A DNA stretch of 64,000 bases from Selenomonas sp. TAMA-11512 (GCF_037076525.1 NZ_AP029018.1:1240001-1304000), one strand, 5' to 3'. Numbered from the stretch's first letter, positions 16,269 to 27,258 are shown. Numbers and translations: made by a program. The notes: generated from the sequence alone by a model not told the origin.

Positions 16269-17918
16269 ATGGAAATCATTCGTGGAGAAGGGAAGATTTA
16301 TCCTCCTGATACAAAACTTTTAGACATCGCAAAAGAGGTTGCCTCTCCGGACGATAAAGCAATGATTGTTGCCGGACTGATTGATCACAGCCTGAAGGAT
16401 TTACAAAATACCGTTGGCGAATACCAAAGCATTTCTTTTGTTCGTACGGATAGCGAAATGGGGCGACGAATTTACCGGCGTTCTGTTGTTTTTTTGCTGT
16501 TTATTGCTGTGCGTGAACTTTATCCCGAAGCAAAGGTCATCGTGGAATTTACCGCGCACAAAGGTCTCTACTGTACAATTGAGCGAAAAAAGGCGCTGTG
16601 TACGGCGGATGTACAGGCGATAGGGAAGCGAATGCGTGCGATTGTCCAAGAAAATCGTCCGATTGAAAAGAAATATTTAAGCCGCAATGAAATGATACAG
16701 CTCTATCAACAGGAGGGCCAGTATACAAAAGCGGAGATCACGGCTATGATGGATCGTGAGCAGTTGAGCCTTTATTACTGCGGAGATTATCATGATTATC
16801 TCTATGGACCGATGGTGGGTGAAACGGGGCTGCTGGAAAAATTTGAGGTGGATTTCCTGCCGCCGGGTATACTTTTGCGCACGCCCTCGATTGAACAGCC
16901 GAATGTCGTTACGCCATTTATACAGCAGCCGAAATTCAGCAATGTTCTCCTGGAGGCGGAACACTGGGCAAATGTGTTGCGGTGCGATTATGTGACGGAT
17001 TTGAATCGTCATATTCGGGAAGGCGGAATACGTGATATCATTCATGTTTCAGAAGCTCTTCACGAAAAGAAGATTGCAGAGATTGCCGACCATATTGCAA
17101 AGCATATAGACGAGCTTCGTATTATTTTGGTCGCAGGGCCGTCTTCGTCGGGCAAGACCTCTTTCGCGCAGCGGCTTCGTATTCAGCTTCGCGCCAATGG
17201 AATAGAGCCCAGATCCATATCTTTGGATGATTACTTCAAGCATCGTGAAAATACGCCGCGTACGGAGACGGGAGAGTATGATTTTGAAAATATCCATGCC
17301 CTTGAGGTGGATTTATTTAATGAGCATCTTGTTTCTCTGATGAAGGGGGAAGAGATTGTTCTTCCGCATTATAATTTTTTGACAGGGCGACGTGAAGAGG
17401 GGACAAGAGCAATTTCTCTTGTTTCCCAAGCCCCCCTTATCATTGAAGGCATTCATGGGCTGAATGAAGCGCTGACAATATCCATTCCAAGAGCGAATAA
17501 ATATAAAATTTATATCAGTGCATTGACACAGCTCAATATTGATGCACACAATCGAATCGCTACAACCGATGCGCGGCTTCTTCGCCGTCTGGTGCGTGAC
17601 TACCAGTTCCGAGGCGCTTATGCGCTGAAGACACTCAAACAGTGGCCTGACGTTCGTAAAGGGGAGGAGAAAAATATCTTTCCTTTCCAGGAGGAGGCCG
17701 ATGTCATGTTCAATTCGGCATTGATTTACGAGCTTGGCGTGCTGAAGCGCTATGCAACACCACTGCTGGAAATGGTACCGAAAAATCTCCCTGAATATGT
17801 CATGGCACAGAATCTCTTGGATATATGTAATGTTTTTGCTCCCATTGATGATGAAGAGGATATACCGAACAATTCACTGTTAAGAGAATTTATAGGAAAA
17901 TCCATATTTTTCCGCTGA
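16269..17918 (+). CDS. Nucleoside (uridine-type) kinase with N-terminal TGS/ThrRS-like domain
   Basis: 549 residues. The N-terminal part (about 1-220) resembles the TGS and editing-like domains of threonyl-tRNA synthetase that are fused to this kinase group. The C-terminal part is a P-loop kinase of the uridine kinase/phosphoribulokinase family with Walker A GPSSSGKT (residues 290-297, Lys296), then SLDDYFKHRE and the base-contact segment EGIHGLNE. Family members phosphorylate uridine, cytidine or related nucleosides using ATP or GTP; the substrate here is not fixed by sequence. Single-gene unit with terminators on both sides. Confidence 0.88.
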   Translation: MEIIRGEGKIYPPDTKLLDIAKEVASPDDKAMIVAGLIDHSLKDLQNTVGEYQSISFVRTDSEMGRRIYRRSVVFLLFIAVRELYPEAKVIVEFTAHKGLYCTIERKKALCTADVQAIGKRMRAIVQENRPIEKKYLSRNEMIQLYQQEGQYTKAEITAMMDREQLSLYYCGDYHDYLYGPMVGETGLLEKFEVDFLPPGILLRTPSIEQPNVVTPFIQQPKFSNVLLEAEHWANVLRCDYVTDLNRHIREGGIRDIIHVSEALHEKKIAEIADHIAKHIDELRIILVAGPSSSGKTSFAQRLRIQLRANGIEPRSISLDDYFKHRENTPRTETGEYDFENIHALEVDLFNEHLVSLMKGEEIVLPHYNFLTGRREEGTRAISLVSQAPLIIEGIHGLNEALTISIPRANKYKIYISALTQLNIDAHNRIATTDARLLRRLVRDYQFRGAYALKTLKQWPDVRKGEEKNIFPFQEEADVMFNSALIYELGVLKRYATPLLEMVPKNLPEYVMAQNLLDICNVFAPIDDEEDIPNNSLLREFIGKSIFFR

Positions 17919-17970
17919 GATCAAAGACAGGTATTTCCATTGTAAAGAGGTTTTTCCTGCTTGATACAAA

Positions 17971-18007
17971 AAGTCGTTGTGTAGGGCGTTTGCACAACGG
18001 CTTTTTT
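17971..18007 (+). terminator. Terminator after the nucleoside kinase
   Basis: AAGTCGTTGTG pairs with CACAACGGCTT (one G-T) and is followed by T residues. Confidence 0.85.
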
Positions 18008-18108
18008 CTCATTTAAAGACTTTTTACTTGTTATGCGTTCTTGCTTGCTGTATAATAGGGGACGCATGTAAAATGGATATACTATGTAAAGAAGGGAGTG
18101 TAGAGGAC

Positions 18109-20259
18109 ATGGAAAAACGAAAGGCAGCCGCAAGACCGGTCAATCGATCCAATAAAAAGAAGAAAAGCAGTCATGTGGGACGTATTGTCTTGGGGATAGT
18201 AACCGTATTATTTGTCATGCTGATTGGTATCGGATGCGGCTTTTTGACGGCAAGCATGAATACCCGTGCAAACATAGCAGAGGATATTCTTCCATCGGCC
18301 TCCTCACATATCTATGATATCAACGGCAACGAGATTGCAAATGTCCATGCGACGGAAAATCGTGAACCGGTTAAGCTTTCACAGGTTCCGATAAATTTAC
18401 AGAATGCTTTTATCGCTGTCGAAGACAATCGTTTCTATGAGCACTCCGGTGTCGATCCGCGCGGTATACTTCGCGCTGTGTTTAAGAATGTTATGGGCGG
18501 AGAGGTAGCTGAGGGCGGTTCGACCATTACGCAGCAGTTAGCGAAAAATGCCTATTTGACGCAGGAGCGCACATTAAAGAGAAAGATACAGGAGGTTTTC
18601 CTCGCACTTCAGCTGGAACGTCAGTACACAAAGCAGGAGATATTGGAGTTCTATCTCAATCAGATTTATTTCGGACAAGGTGCTTATGGTGTACAGGCTG
18701 CTGCACAGACTTATTATGGCAAGAATGTCGAAGATTTGGATCTCAACGAATGTGCTATGTTGGCAGGGCTTCCGAAAAGTCCGAATTACTATTCCCCGGC
18801 ATCCAATTTGGATGCGGCGCAGGAACGCAAGGGCGTTGTGCTTGATCAGATGGTCAAGTATGACTATATCACTTCCGGCGAAGCGAGCAAGGTGCGCAAT
18901 GTAGCACCGACGATTATCCAAAAATCGGCGAATGAGGCGAAGGTCGGCGCTTACTTCTTGGACTATGTGACACAGCAGCTCATTGAGCGCTACGGTGCAG
19001 ATGCCGTGTACAAAGAGGGCTTGAAAGTCTACACGACGATTGATATGGACATGCAGCAGGCGGCAGAAGCAGCCGTTGCTTCCCTTGATGCGCAGCGAAC
19101 AGATGCCAATGGTGTGATGCAGCCGCAGGTTGCACTCGTATCGATTGATCCGCATACAGGGTATATCCTTGCTATGGTTGGCGGCCGCGGCACGGATCAG
19201 TTCAATCGCGCCACGTTGGCAGAGCGGCAGCCGGGATCATCGTTTAAACCGTTCGTTTTTGCGGCTGCTTTGCAGGAAGGTTTTACACCGGATACGATTA
19301 TTGACGACAGCCCGATAAAGGTCGGCGGGTGGTCGCCGCATAACTATAATGGGAATTATAACGGAAAGGTGCCTCTGCGATATGTGGCAGAGCAATCATT
19401 GAACGTTCCTACGGTAAAAATTGCACAAAAGATAGGGATGGATAAACCTCTATTTTATGCACAGGAGATGGGAATTACAACGCTTGTCTTGGACGGCGCG
19501 CATAACGATCGCAACCTTGCATCATCGTTGGGCGGACTTACAAGGGGAATTACGCCTCTTGAAATGGTCAGTGCCTACGGTACCTTTGCCAATAAGGGGG
19601 TTCATGTGGAACCCGTTTCCATTGTTCGCGTTGTCGATCGTAATGGAAAGACATTAGAAGAGCATCAAACAAAATCAAAGACGGTTTTGTCAGAATCGAG
19701 CACAGCGGCATTGAATTCAATGCTGCAGGGTGTTGTTCTGCATGGTACGGGAGCAAGGGCGAATATTGGAAGGCCTGTAGCCGGCAAGACGGGAACGACG
19801 GATAATTGGCGTGACGCTTGGTTTGTAGGATATACACCGGATCTTGTTGCCGGTGTGTGGGTCGGCAATGATGATAATACATCCCTTGGGGTTATGACCG
19901 GCGGGATGGAGCCGGCGCAAATATGGAAAGCCTTCATGCAAAAAGTTTTGGAAGGCATACCGGCGAAGAGTTTCCCCGGAGCTCCGCCGCCGGCGGCAAA
20001 GGTCACCTACATTGGGGATGAAGGCAAAGAGGGAGACGATGGCGGTAAGTCATCGGACAGAAAGACGAATACAAAAAATACGTCGAAGTCGAAATCTGAT
20101 CAGAAGAGCGAAGTGCCGACACCGAACGGAAATGGTTCTCGAAGCGGCAATACAGGCAATCGGAATATAGATTTTGACCGTACATCAGACGATGGAACAC
20201 AGAATGAGAGTGCGCCTGCTCCGTCGCCGGGAGCAAATGTTGAAAAGGGACGAAATTGA
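18109..20259 (+). CDS. Class A penicillin-binding protein 1A (peptidoglycan glycosyltransferase/transpeptidase)
   Basis: 716 residues. A Lys/Arg-rich cytoplasmic tail is followed by one membrane anchor (about residues 22-47). The GT51 glycosyltransferase domain has [12 protein letters not shown] (catalytic Glu105) and [12 protein letters not shown]. The transpeptidase domain has SxxK at Ser377 (PGSSFKPF), SLN, and KTGTT at Lys560. The last about 90 residues are low-complexity, rich in Lys, Ser, Asn and Asp. It polymerises and cross-links peptidoglycan on the outer face of the membrane. ATG 18109 follows GAAGGGAG; an in-frame ATG at 18073 is possible. tyrS starts 16 bases after the stop. Confidence 0.94.
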   Translation: MEKRKAAARPVNRSNKKKKSSHVGRIVLGIVTVLFVMLIGIGCGFLTASMNTRANIAEDILPSASSHIYDINGNEIANVHATENREPVKLSQVPINLQNAFIAVEDNRFYEHSGVDPRGILRAVFKNVMGGEVAEGGSTITQQLAKNAYLTQERTLKRKIQEVFLALQLERQYTKQEILEFYLNQIYFGQGAYGVQAAAQTYYGKNVEDLDLNECAMLAGLPKSPNYYSPASNLDAAQERKGVVLDQMVKYDYITSGEASKVRNVAPTIIQKSANEAKVGAYFLDYVTQQLIERYGADAVYKEGLKVYTTIDMDMQQAAEAAVASLDAQRTDANGVMQPQVALVSIDPHTGYILAMVGGRGTDQFNRATLAERQPGSSFKPFVFAAALQEGFTPDTIIDDSPIKVGGWSPHNYNGNYNGKVPLRYVAEQSLNVPTVKIAQKIGMDKPLFYAQEMGITTLVLDGAHNDRNLASSLGGLTRGITPLEMVSAYGTFANKGVHVEPVSIVRVVDRNGKTLEEHQTKSKTVLSESSTAALNSMLQGVVLHGTGARANIGRPVAGKTGTTDNWRDAWFVGYTPDLVAGVWVGNDDNTSLGVMTGGMEPAQIWKAFMQKVLEGIPAKSFPGAPPPAAKVTYIGDEGKEGDDGGKSSDRKTNTKNTSKSKSDQKSEVPTPNGNGSRSGNTGNRNIDFDRTSDDGTQNESAPAPSPGANVEKGRN

Positions 20260-20275
20260 TAAAGGAGCGAGTTTG

Positions 20276-21496
20276 TTGGCCAATGTCTTTGATACGCTGA
20301 AGGAAAGGGGCTTCATTGCACAGTGCACGAATGAGGAGGAGGTACGTGACCTTCTTGAAAAAGAGAAGATCACCTTCTACATCGGATTTGATCCAACCGC
20401 GGACAGTCTTCATGTGGGGCATTTTCTCGCACTGATGGGAATGTCTCATTTGCAGCGTGCGGGGCATCGTCCCATTTGTCTCGTTGGCGGCGGCACGGGG
20501 ACGGTCGGCGATCCTTCGGGACGCACGGATATGCGCAAAGTACTGACGGATGAGGATATCATATACAACTGCAATCAGTTTAAGAAGCAGATCTCGCGCT
20601 TTATTGACTTTAATGATGGAAAGGCGCTGATGGTAGATAACGGAGACTGGCTCAGAAAGTTAAACTACGTCGAGCTTCTTCGCGATGTCGGTTCACACTT
20701 TTCCGTCAATCGTATGCTGTCTGCTGAGGCATATAAGTCACGTTGGGAGCGCGGGCTGACTTTTTTGGAGTTCAACTATATGGTGATGCAGGCGTATGAC
20801 TTCCGTGAGCTCAATCATCGTTATGATTGCAAATTGCAGCTCGGCGGTGACGACCAGTGGTCAAACATCATTGCCGGGGTTGAGCTTGTGCGTCGTACGG
20901 ACAGCAAGAGCGTCTATGGTCTGACATTCTCGCTTCTCACGAAAAGTGACGGGCAAAAAATGGGGAAGACCGCCGGCGGTGCCCTTTGGCTTGATCCGGA
21001 GAAGACATCGCCATATGAGTTTTATCAGTATTGGCGCAATGTTGATGATACAGATGTCGAGAAGTGTCTCGCTCTCTTGACATTCTTGCCGATGGCGGAG
21101 GTGCGGCGTCTGGGCAGCCTTAAGGATGCCGCTATCAATGAGGCAAAGTCTGTTCTTGCCTATGAGGTCACGAAGCTTGTTCATGGTGAGGAAGAGGCTG
21201 CAAAGGCAAAGGCTGCGGCGGAAGCTGTTTTTGGCGGAAGCGGTGAGAGCGCGGACATGCCCTCCTTTACGCTGACGGCAGATGAGCTTACGGCGCCTGT
21301 GATCGATGTGTTGGTAAAGTATGGTATCGTTGCCTCGAAGGGCGAGGCGCGCCGCTTAATCGCACAGAACGGTATCACACTTAATGGAGAGAAGCTCACG
21401 GATGATGCAGTCAAGCTGGCAGAAAGTGACTTTTCCGGAGGAAGTGCGGTCATTCGCAAAGGCAAGAAGAAAGCATATAGATTGGTGAAGGAGTAA
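20276..21496 (+). CDS. tyrS: Tyrosyl-tRNA synthetase
   Basis: About 406 residues, class I synthetase that charges tRNA-Tyr. Visible are the [16 protein letters not shown] region containing the HIGH-type motif (HVGH), the tyrosine-binding LLRDVGSHF and [10 protein letters not shown] segments, the GDDQWSNI motif, and the KMSKS-type loop as KMGKT. The C-terminal 70 residues are an S4 RNA-binding domain ([15 protein letters not shown]). TTG 20276 is chosen because AAAGGAG lies eight bases upstream; a TTG three bases earlier is equally in frame. No T-box leader is present, unlike many Firmicutes tyrS genes; here it follows the PBP gene directly. Confidence 0.94.
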   Translation: MANVFDTLKERGFIAQCTNEEEVRDLLEKEKITFYIGFDPTADSLHVGHFLALMGMSHLQRAGHRPICLVGGGTGTVGDPSGRTDMRKVLTDEDIIYNCNQFKKQISRFIDFNDGKALMVDNGDWLRKLNYVELLRDVGSHFSVNRMLSAEAYKSRWERGLTFLEFNYMVMQAYDFRELNHRYDCKLQLGGDDQWSNIIAGVELVRRTDSKSVYGLTFSLLTKSDGQKMGKTAGGALWLDPEKTSPYEFYQYWRNVDDTDVEKCLALLTFLPMAEVRRLGSLKDAAINEAKSVLAYEVTKLVHGEEEAAKAKAAAEAVFGGSGESADMPSFTLTADELTAPVIDVLVKYGIVASKGEARRLIAQNGITLNGEKLTDDAVKLAESDFSGGSAVIRKGKKKAYRLVKE

Positions 21497-21502
21497 TAAA
21501 GT

Positions 21503-22234
21503 ATGTCAGGTCATTCCAAATGGGCAAATATCAAGCGTAAAAAAGGCGCGAATGACGCAATTCGAGGTAAGCTGACGACAAAGATCGGCCGTGAAATCAC
21601 GATTGCCGTGCGCATGGGCGGCAGCGATCCTACCGGCAATATGCGTCTCAAGCTCGCTCTTTCTAAGGCAAAGGCAAACAATATTCCAAAGGACAACATT
21701 CAGCGTGCTATCCAAAAGGGGCTCGGCGCCTCGGAGGGGAATAACTATGAGGAGCTTGTCTACGAGGGATACGGCCCCGGCGGTACAGCTGTCATGTGCG
21801 ATATCTTAACGGATAACCGCAACCGCAGTGCCGCGGATATACGTCATCTTTTCTCAAAGTATGGCGGCAATCTCGGGGAGACAGGCTGTGTCGCATGGAT
21901 GTTTAAGCAGAAGGCTGTATTCCTTGTCGAAAAGGAAGCCTTTGACGATGAAGATGAATTAATGACGATTGTCCTTGATGCCGGTGCAGAGGATTTCAAG
22001 GCGGAAGAGGATGTCTTTGAGATAAGTGCGGAACCGTCGGAATACGATGCAATTGAGGCAGCGCTTGCAGAACGAAACATAGAGACCGCTTCGGCGGAAA
22101 TTACGATGGTGCCGGATACGACGGTGCATCTTGCAGGGGCGGATGCGGATAAGATGCAGACGCTGATCGACATGCTTGAAGAGAATGATGATGTGCAGAA
22201 CGTCTACTCGAACTTTGAGGCAGAGGATGAATGA
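21503..22234 (+). CDS. YebC/PmpR-family DNA-binding regulatory protein
   Basis: 243 residues of the TACO1/YebC family, starting with the hallmark SGHSKWANIKRKKG and continuing with KANNIPKDNIQRAIQKG and YEGYGPGGTAVM. Members act in transcription control or in relieving ribosome stalling on proline-rich stretches. It lies directly upstream of ruvCAB, the conserved neighbourhood of yebC in many bacteria, with a hairpin in between. Confidence 0.94.
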   Translation: MSGHSKWANIKRKKGANDAIRGKLTTKIGREITIAVRMGGSDPTGNMRLKLALSKAKANNIPKDNIQRAIQKGLGASEGNNYEELVYEGYGPGGTAVMCDILTDNRNRSAADIRHLFSKYGGNLGETGCVAWMFKQKAVFLVEKEAFDDEDELMTIVLDAGAEDFKAEEDVFEISAEPSEYDAIEAALAERNIETASAEITMVPDTTVHLAGADADKMQTLIDMLEENDDVQNVYSNFEAEDE

Positions 22235-22245
22235 TGTAAGGCGGG

Positions 22246-22274
22246 AAGGCGGCCAGAGATTGGTCGCCTTTTTT
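22246..22274 (+). terminator. Terminator-like hairpin between yebC and ruvC
   Basis: AAGGCGGCCA pairs with TGGTCGCCTT (one G-T), followed by a T run that abuts the GGAGG ribosome-binding site of ruvC. It could give partial termination or mask ruvC translation. Confidence 0.7.
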
Positions 22275-22283
22275 GGAGGCGGT

Positions 22284-22778
22284 ATGCTGGCACTAGGTAT
22301 TGATCCCGGAACGGCAATTTGCGGCTTCGGACTTGTAGAATCAACGGGAAGCCGGCTGATACCGAAAGCGTATGGAGCAGTCACGACGAGTCCGAAGGCC
22401 AGAATGCAGGACCGGCTTGTCACGCTCTATGATGAGCTGGATGCGCTTATCAAGGAGTACAAGCCGGATGTCATGGGGATCGAGCAGCTTTTTTTCAACC
22501 GTAACGTGACAACAGCAATTCCCGTCGGACAGGCGCGAGGGGTCGCGCTCCTAGCGGCAGCTAAAAATCATATCGAAATTCTGGAGTACACACCTCTGCA
22601 GGTCAAGCAGTCCGTAACGGGGTATGGAAAAGCAACCAAAGAGCAAGTGATCTACATGGTCACGAAACTCTTGCATCTATCAAAGGCACCGAAGCCGGAC
22701 GATGTAGCGGACGCGCTGGCAGTTGCAATCTGTACGTCGCACACATTGGCAAGTCCCGCCTGGCGCAATCGCTTATAG
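22284..22778 (+). CDS. ruvC: Holliday junction endonuclease RuvC
   Basis: 164 residues, the usual RuvC length. The RNase H-like active site is visible: Asp7 in GIDPGT, the Glu in MGIEQLFF, and the C-terminal acidic pair in KPDDVADALAVA. It resolves Holliday junctions by symmetric cleavage together with RuvAB. ATG 22284 follows GGAGG by four bases. ruvA starts 12 bases after the stop. Confidence 0.95.
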   Translation: MLALGIDPGTAICGFGLVESTGSRLIPKAYGAVTTSPKARMQDRLVTLYDELDALIKEYKPDVMGIEQLFFNRNVTTAIPVGQARGVALLAAAKNHIEILEYTPLQVKQSVTGYGKATKEQVIYMVTKLLHLSKAPKPDDVADALAVAICTSHTLASPAWRNRL

Positions 22779-22790
22779 GAGAGAAGTGCA

Positions 22791-23393
22791 ATGATAGGTT
22801 TTTTGCGTGGCAAGGTCAGTCATATCGCTGAAGATATGTGTTTCCTTGACGTATCGGGAGTCGGCTATCGCATTTTTGCTTCGAGTCGTACACTTTCGAC
22901 TTTGGATATAGGAAAAGAACGGCAGCTCTTCACGCATCTTGCAGTTCGTGAAGATGCGATGATACTCTATGGGTTCACGACAAAGGAGGAATATGACGTA
23001 TTTCAGTCCCTGATTGCGGTATCCGGAGTAGGCCCAAAAGCGGCATTGGGAATACTGTCTTCTTTCTCGGCGGCACAGCTTGCACTGGCCATCCAAAACA
23101 AGGATGTCAAGCGATTGACACAGGCACCGGGCATTGGCAAGAAATCGGCGGAGCGTCTTATTCTGGAGTTGAAGGACAAGCTTACGGGTATTGCAATGCC
23201 GGAGGAGGATGGCGCGGTCGTTAAACCATCTGTCGATATGGCCGAACTGTCGTCTCCTCGAGATGAAGCCCTTGCTGCACTTGCTTCCTTTGGCTACACG
23301 CGAGAGGAAGCAGAACCATTCTTGAAAAAAGCGGATGCGGCGGCGACGACAGAGGAACTCATCCGAATGTTTTTAAAGCAGGCGGCAAAGTAA
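22791..23393 (+). CDS. ruvA: Holliday junction helicase subunit RuvA
   Basis: 200 residues. The N-terminal OB-fold begins MIGFLRGKV. Tandem helix-hairpin-helix motifs follow (VSGVGPKAALGIL and APGIGKKSAERLI). A flexible linker leads to the C-terminal domain III (DEALAALASFGYTREEA) that contacts RuvB. It binds four-way junctions as a tetramer. AGGAGAGAAG precedes the start. Confidence 0.96.
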   Translation: MIGFLRGKVSHIAEDMCFLDVSGVGYRIFASSRTLSTLDIGKERQLFTHLAVREDAMILYGFTTKEEYDVFQSLIAVSGVGPKAALGILSSFSAAQLALAIQNKDVKRLTQAPGIGKKSAERLILELKDKLTGIAMPEEDGAVVKPSVDMAELSSPRDEALAALASFGYTREEAEPFLKKADAAATTEELIRMFLKQAAK

Positions 23394-23406
23394 GGGAGGG
23401 AAATGA

Positions 23407-24423
23407 ATGGAAGACATGATGGAGTTCGAAAGTCGCATTATGATGACGGAAGAACAGCAGGCAGATGGCTGGCAGTATAGTCTGCGGCCCAGAAAACTTG
23501 CCGAATACATCGGGCAGGATAAGGTTAAAGAAAATATGAAAGTCTATGTGCAGGCGGCGGTCTCTCGCAGGGAAGCCCTCGATCATGTACTCCTTTACGG
23601 ACCTCCGGGTTTGGGCAAAACAACGCTTGCCGGTATTATTGCCAATGAGCTGGGCGTCAACCTTCGAGTGACTTCCGGACCTGCCATCGAACGATCGGGA
23701 GATCTTGCTGCGCTTTTGACCAATCTCGGCGAGAGGGATGTCCTCTTCATTGATGAAATTCATCGCCTTTCGCATAGCGTGGAAGAAGTACTGTACTCGG
23801 CGATGGAGGACTTCGCTCTCGATATTATCATCGGCAAAGGACCGAGTGCCCGTTCGATTCGACTTGATATTGCACCGTTTACGTTAATCGGTGCGACAAC
23901 GAAGGCTGGCGCGCTTGCATCTCCTTTGCGCGATCGCTTCGGTGTCATTGAACGGCTGGAATACTATCAGCCGGAATCACTGGTATTTATTATCAAACGT
24001 GCAGCGGAGATTATGAATATTGCGATTGAAGAGCGCGGAGCAATCGAGATCGCTCGACGTTCTCGCGGTACGCCGCGCATTGCCAATCGACTCCTAAAGC
24101 GCGTTCGGGACTTTGCGCAGATTGAGGGAGACGGAGCCATTACGGATGCGATTGCGGATCGAGCGTTAAGTCGTCTCGAAGTGGATAAAGCGGGACTTGA
24201 TCGTACAGATCGTCGTCTCCTGGAAGCGATGATCAAAAAGTTTTCCGGAGGGCCTGTCGGTCTCGATACGATGGCGGCATCTATCAGTGAGGAGTCAGAT
24301 ACGATTGAAGATGTTTACGAGCCGTATCTCATGCAGCTCGGTTTTCTGCAGAGGACGCCTCGCGGGCGTGTGGCTACGGAGGCGGCGTATCGGCATCTGG
24401 GCATTCCCTGTAAGGAGGTATGA
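23407..24423 (+). CDS. ruvB: Holliday junction branch-migration ATPase RuvB
   Basis: 338 residues, AAA+ motor. It shows the [14 protein letters not shown] entry motif (here starting LRP), Walker [10 protein letters not shown], Walker B FIDEIHRL, sensor 1 IGATTKAG and the C-terminal winged-helix end with LQRTPRGR. It drives branch migration with RuvA. GGGAGGG precedes ATG 23407. queH begins four bases after the stop. Confidence 0.96.
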   Translation: MEDMMEFESRIMMTEEQQADGWQYSLRPRKLAEYIGQDKVKENMKVYVQAAVSRREALDHVLLYGPPGLGKTTLAGIIANELGVNLRVTSGPAIERSGDLAALLTNLGERDVLFIDEIHRLSHSVEEVLYSAMEDFALDIIIGKGPSARSIRLDIAPFTLIGATTKAGALASPLRDRFGVIERLEYYQPESLVFIIKRAAEIMNIAIEERGAIEIARRSRGTPRIANRLLKRVRDFAQIEGDGAITDAIADRALSRLEVDKAGLDRTDRRLLEAMIKKFSGGPVGLDTMAASISEESDTIEDVYEPYLMQLGFLQRTPRGRVATEAAYRHLGIPCKEV

Positions 24424-24426
24424 GGT

Positions 24427-25047
24427 GTGAAGCTTCTATTGCACGCTTGCTGCGGTCCTTGCTCCTGTTATCCGGTGAGAAAATTGCGCTCCGATAATAT
24501 CGAGCCGACGGTATATTTCTTTAATCCCAACATTCACCCATATAAAGAATGGGAGAATCGTCTAAAAACGATGAAGGAATTTGCGGAAAAGGAAGGTGTC
24601 ACACTGATTGCGGATGAGAACTATATGCTTCGTGACTTTCTAAAGAAAGCACTTATCGCTGAAGAGGCGGAGAATAGTCGTTGCCGGATGTGCTATACCT
24701 GGAGGCTGGGGGAGGCTGCTCGTTTTGCTGCAGAGAATGGATTTGACAGCTTTACGAGTACACTTTTCTATAGTATCTATCAAAATCATGAGTTGATGAA
24801 GGTAACGGCAGAGGCGTTTGCCAAGCAGTACGGCATCTCGTTCTACTATGAGGATTTTCGCATCGGATGGCAGGATGGTATTGATATCAGCCATGCACTG
24901 GAGCTCTATCGCCAGCCTTATTGCGGCTGCATCTTCAGCGAAGAGGAGCGCTATAGCAAGGCGATTCGCAAGGCGAAAAAGAAAGTGGCAAAAGCATTGA
25001 AGCGTGAGAGGTTGGAGATGTTGACGAAGGAGGCGGCGGGTTATTGA
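24427..25047 (+). CDS. queH: Epoxyqueuosine reductase QueH
   Basis: 206 residues of the DUF208/QueH family, which performs the last step of queuosine synthesis (epoxyqueuosine to queuosine in tRNA) in organisms without QueG. The cysteine pattern is complete: ACCGPCSCY near the N-terminus, SRCRMCYTWR in the middle and RQPYCGCIFSEEERY near the C-terminus, which bind a [4Fe-4S] cluster and adjacent metal in the family. GTG start with GGAGG eight bases upstream. queA and tgt lie just downstream, consistent with the same pathway. Confidence 0.93.
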   Translation: MKLLLHACCGPCSCYPVRKLRSDNIEPTVYFFNPNIHPYKEWENRLKTMKEFAEKEGVTLIADENYMLRDFLKKALIAEEAENSRCRMCYTWRLGEAARFAAENGFDSFTSTLFYSIYQNHELMKVTAEAFAKQYGISFYYEDFRIGWQDGIDISHALELYRQPYCGCIFSEEERYSKAIRKAKKKVAKALKRERLEMLTKEAAGY

Positions 25048-26228
25048 GTGGCATATCATTACATCCAATGAGAAACTCCGTGTCATATCGGATCCTTACT
25101 CTCTTGTCGGGGCTTCTTTTCATTGCGATTCTAATGGTTCCGGTGAGAGGCGAAGCGTCAAGCAATATCAGTTTTCAAGGGCAGTCACCATCGGAAGCGC
25201 GCAAGGCTGCCGAGGCAAAGCGAACCGGGGAGCGGACAAAGAAGAGGGCTGAAAAACCGCGTGCAGTCGGGGCGAATAAAACAGAGGAGAAGCCCTCTGC
25301 AGAAGTTTCGGCAGGCTCTGCACCGAAGGGGAAGACAACGTCTGCCGGATCAACCCCGAACAAGGATGCGAAGCAGCCGATTCCGGCGAAAACCATCCGT
25401 GTAGGTATCCTGGGGGAAAATGGCAAGCTCCTGAGGATTGAGACGCTATCGATAGAGGAGTATTTAAAAGGGGTTCTCCCCAGGGAGATGCCGCCCTCGT
25501 GGAACAGCGAGGCGCTTAAGGCACAGGCGGTAGCTGCTCGTTCCTATGCTTTGGCCAATTTGCACAAGCATGAAAAGGACGGTTATGATGTCTGCAATAC
25601 AACACATTGTCAAGTCTACGATGCCGCGAGTGCAGTTGCCGCTACAAATGCCGCCATATCGGCAACACGAGGAGAGGTTCTGACCTATGGAGGCCGAATC
25701 ATTGAGGGGATCTTTCACAGTGATTCCGGCGGTATGACTGAAGACAGCGAAGCGGTCTGGGGAACGAAGACGGACTATTTGCGTGCCGTGAAGGAGCCGA
25801 TGATAAAGACAGCAGAGTGGAGTGCCGGCTTCACGCTGAAGGAGGCCGAGCAAAAGCTTGATAAGGCAGGCTATAAGATTGGCATGCTTAAGAAGGTGGA
25901 GCTGTCGAAGCTTGTCATCGGGCAGGCGGCAAAAGATCGCAGCCGATCCGGCCGAGTGCTCTCTGCACGATTTGTTGGAAAGAAAGGAACAAAAGAGCTC
26001 ACAGGCAATGATTTGCGACGCATCTTTGGACTCAAAAGCACGCTCTTTGAAGTCCGGCTTGATAAGAAAGAGCTTGATTTTCTGGGCTATGGCAGCGGCC
26101 ATGGGCTGGGAATGTCGCAGGCAGGAGCTGATCGATTGGCTGCAACGAAGACATACAAGGAGATTTTAGCCCATTATTATACGGGAACGGTGTTAAAAGA
26201 AAATTATGGATACAGCGGAGGAAGATAG
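25044..26228 (+). CDS. SpoIID/LytB-domain protein, secreted
   Basis: 394 residues. An N-terminal signal-like segment (about residues 15-37, ending GEA) is followed by a low-complexity Lys/Ala/Glu/Pro linker to about residue 115. The SpoIID/LytB domain follows, with EEYLKGVLPREMPPSW, AQAVAARSYAL, THCQVYDA, FHSDSGGMTEDSEAVW and the C-terminal GHGLGMSQ. SpoIID itself is a lytic transglycosylase acting on stripped peptidoglycan glycans; the related LytB acts with amidases. In a probable non-sporulating host a wall-remodelling role is inferred. TTG 25044 overlaps the queH stop by four bases, about ten bases after GGAGG. Confidence 0.88.
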   Translation: MSGISLHPMRNSVSYRILTLLSGLLFIAILMVPVRGEASSNISFQGQSPSEARKAAEAKRTGERTKKRAEKPRAVGANKTEEKPSAEVSAGSAPKGKTTSAGSTPNKDAKQPIPAKTIRVGILGENGKLLRIETLSIEEYLKGVLPREMPPSWNSEALKAQAVAARSYALANLHKHEKDGYDVCNTTHCQVYDAASAVAATNAAISATRGEVLTYGGRIIEGIFHSDSGGMTEDSEAVWGTKTDYLRAVKEPMIKTAEWSAGFTLKEAEQKLDKAGYKIGMLKKVELSKLVIGQAAKDRSRSGRVLSARFVGKKGTKELTGNDLRRIFGLKSTLFEVRLDKKELDFLGYGSGHGLGMSQAGADRLAATKTYKEILAHYYTGTVLKENYGYSGGR

Positions 26229-26234
26229 GACTCT

Positions 26235-27254
26235 ATGCAATTGACGGATTTTGACTATGAGCTTCCGGAAGAGAGGATTGCACAGACTCCGATGGAGCCG
26301 AGAAATGCGTCTCGTCTCATGGTGCTTGATCGTGCGCAGCAAAGTATTGAGCATCGGCACTTTTATGATTTAAAGGGATATTTGCAGAGAGGAGATACCC
26401 TGATCGTCAATGATACTCGCGTTATGCCGGCAAGACTCTTCGGTACGCGGACGACGGGGGCGCACGTCGAAGTGCTGCTCTTGAAACGAATCGACAGGGA
26501 TCGATGGGAGAGTTTAGTCAAGCCGGGGAGAAAGGCGCGGCCCGGTGAAGTCATTACCTTCAGTGAGAACTTATCGGCTCGTGTTTTGGAGACAACGGAC
26601 TTTGGCGGCCGAATCATTGAGTTTTCTTATGAGGGCGTTTTCGAGGAAATTTTGGATCAATTGGGAGAGACGCCGCTTCCACCGTACATTCATGAAAAAT
26701 TAAAGGATAGGGAGCGTTACCAGACGGTCTATGCAAGAGAGCAGGGCTCAGCGGCGGCTCCGACGGCAGGTCTGCACTTCACGAAAGGGCAGCTCAAAGA
26801 GATAGAGGCTGCGGGAGTGCATATCGGATATGTTACGCTGCACGTCGGGCTTGGCACGTTTCGTCCTGTAAATGCGGAAGTTATCGAAGAGCACGAAATG
26901 CACTCGGAATACTATATGGTTTCTGCGGAGACAGCTGCGCTCATACGCGAAACAAAAGCGTCCGGACATCGTGTCATCGCCGTCGGCACCACTTCCGTAC
27001 GTACGCTGGAATCCGCTGCGAACGATGATGGTTCAATAGAGGCGGCCGGTGGATGGACAAAGATTTTTATCTATCCGGGATACACGTTTAAGATTGTTGA
27101 TGCAATGATTACAAACTTTCATCTGCCGAAGTCCTCACTTGTTATGTTGGTTTCTGCCTTTGCAGGCCGAGAATACATCCTTGATGCATATCGGACAGCA
27201 GTCAGAGAGAAATATCGGTTTTTCTCTTTTGGAGATGCGATGTTTATTCAGTAA
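26235..27254 (+). CDS. queA: S-adenosylmethionine:tRNA ribosyltransferase-isomerase
   Basis: 339 residues. QueA transfers and isomerises the ribosyl group of SAM to 7-aminomethyl-7-deazaguanine in tRNA, giving epoxyqueuosine. Characteristic stretches are [52 protein letters not shown] and [11 protein letters not shown], with a C-terminal [19 protein letters not shown]. Cytoplasmic. It is seven bases after the spoIID-like gene, in the queH-spoIID-queA-tgt cluster. Confidence 0.96.
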   Translation: MQLTDFDYELPEERIAQTPMEPRNASRLMVLDRAQQSIEHRHFYDLKGYLQRGDTLIVNDTRVMPARLFGTRTTGAHVEVLLLKRIDRDRWESLVKPGRKARPGEVITFSENLSARVLETTDFGGRIIEFSYEGVFEEILDQLGETPLPPYIHEKLKDRERYQTVYAREQGSAAAPTAGLHFTKGQLKEIEAAGVHIGYVTLHVGLGTFRPVNAEVIEEHEMHSEYYMVSAETAALIRETKASGHRVIAVGTTSVRTLESAANDDGSIEAAGGWTKIFIYPGYTFKIVDAMITNFHLPKSSLVMLVSAFAGREYILDAYRTAVREKYRFFSFGDAMFIQ

Positions 27255-27258
27255 TCAT

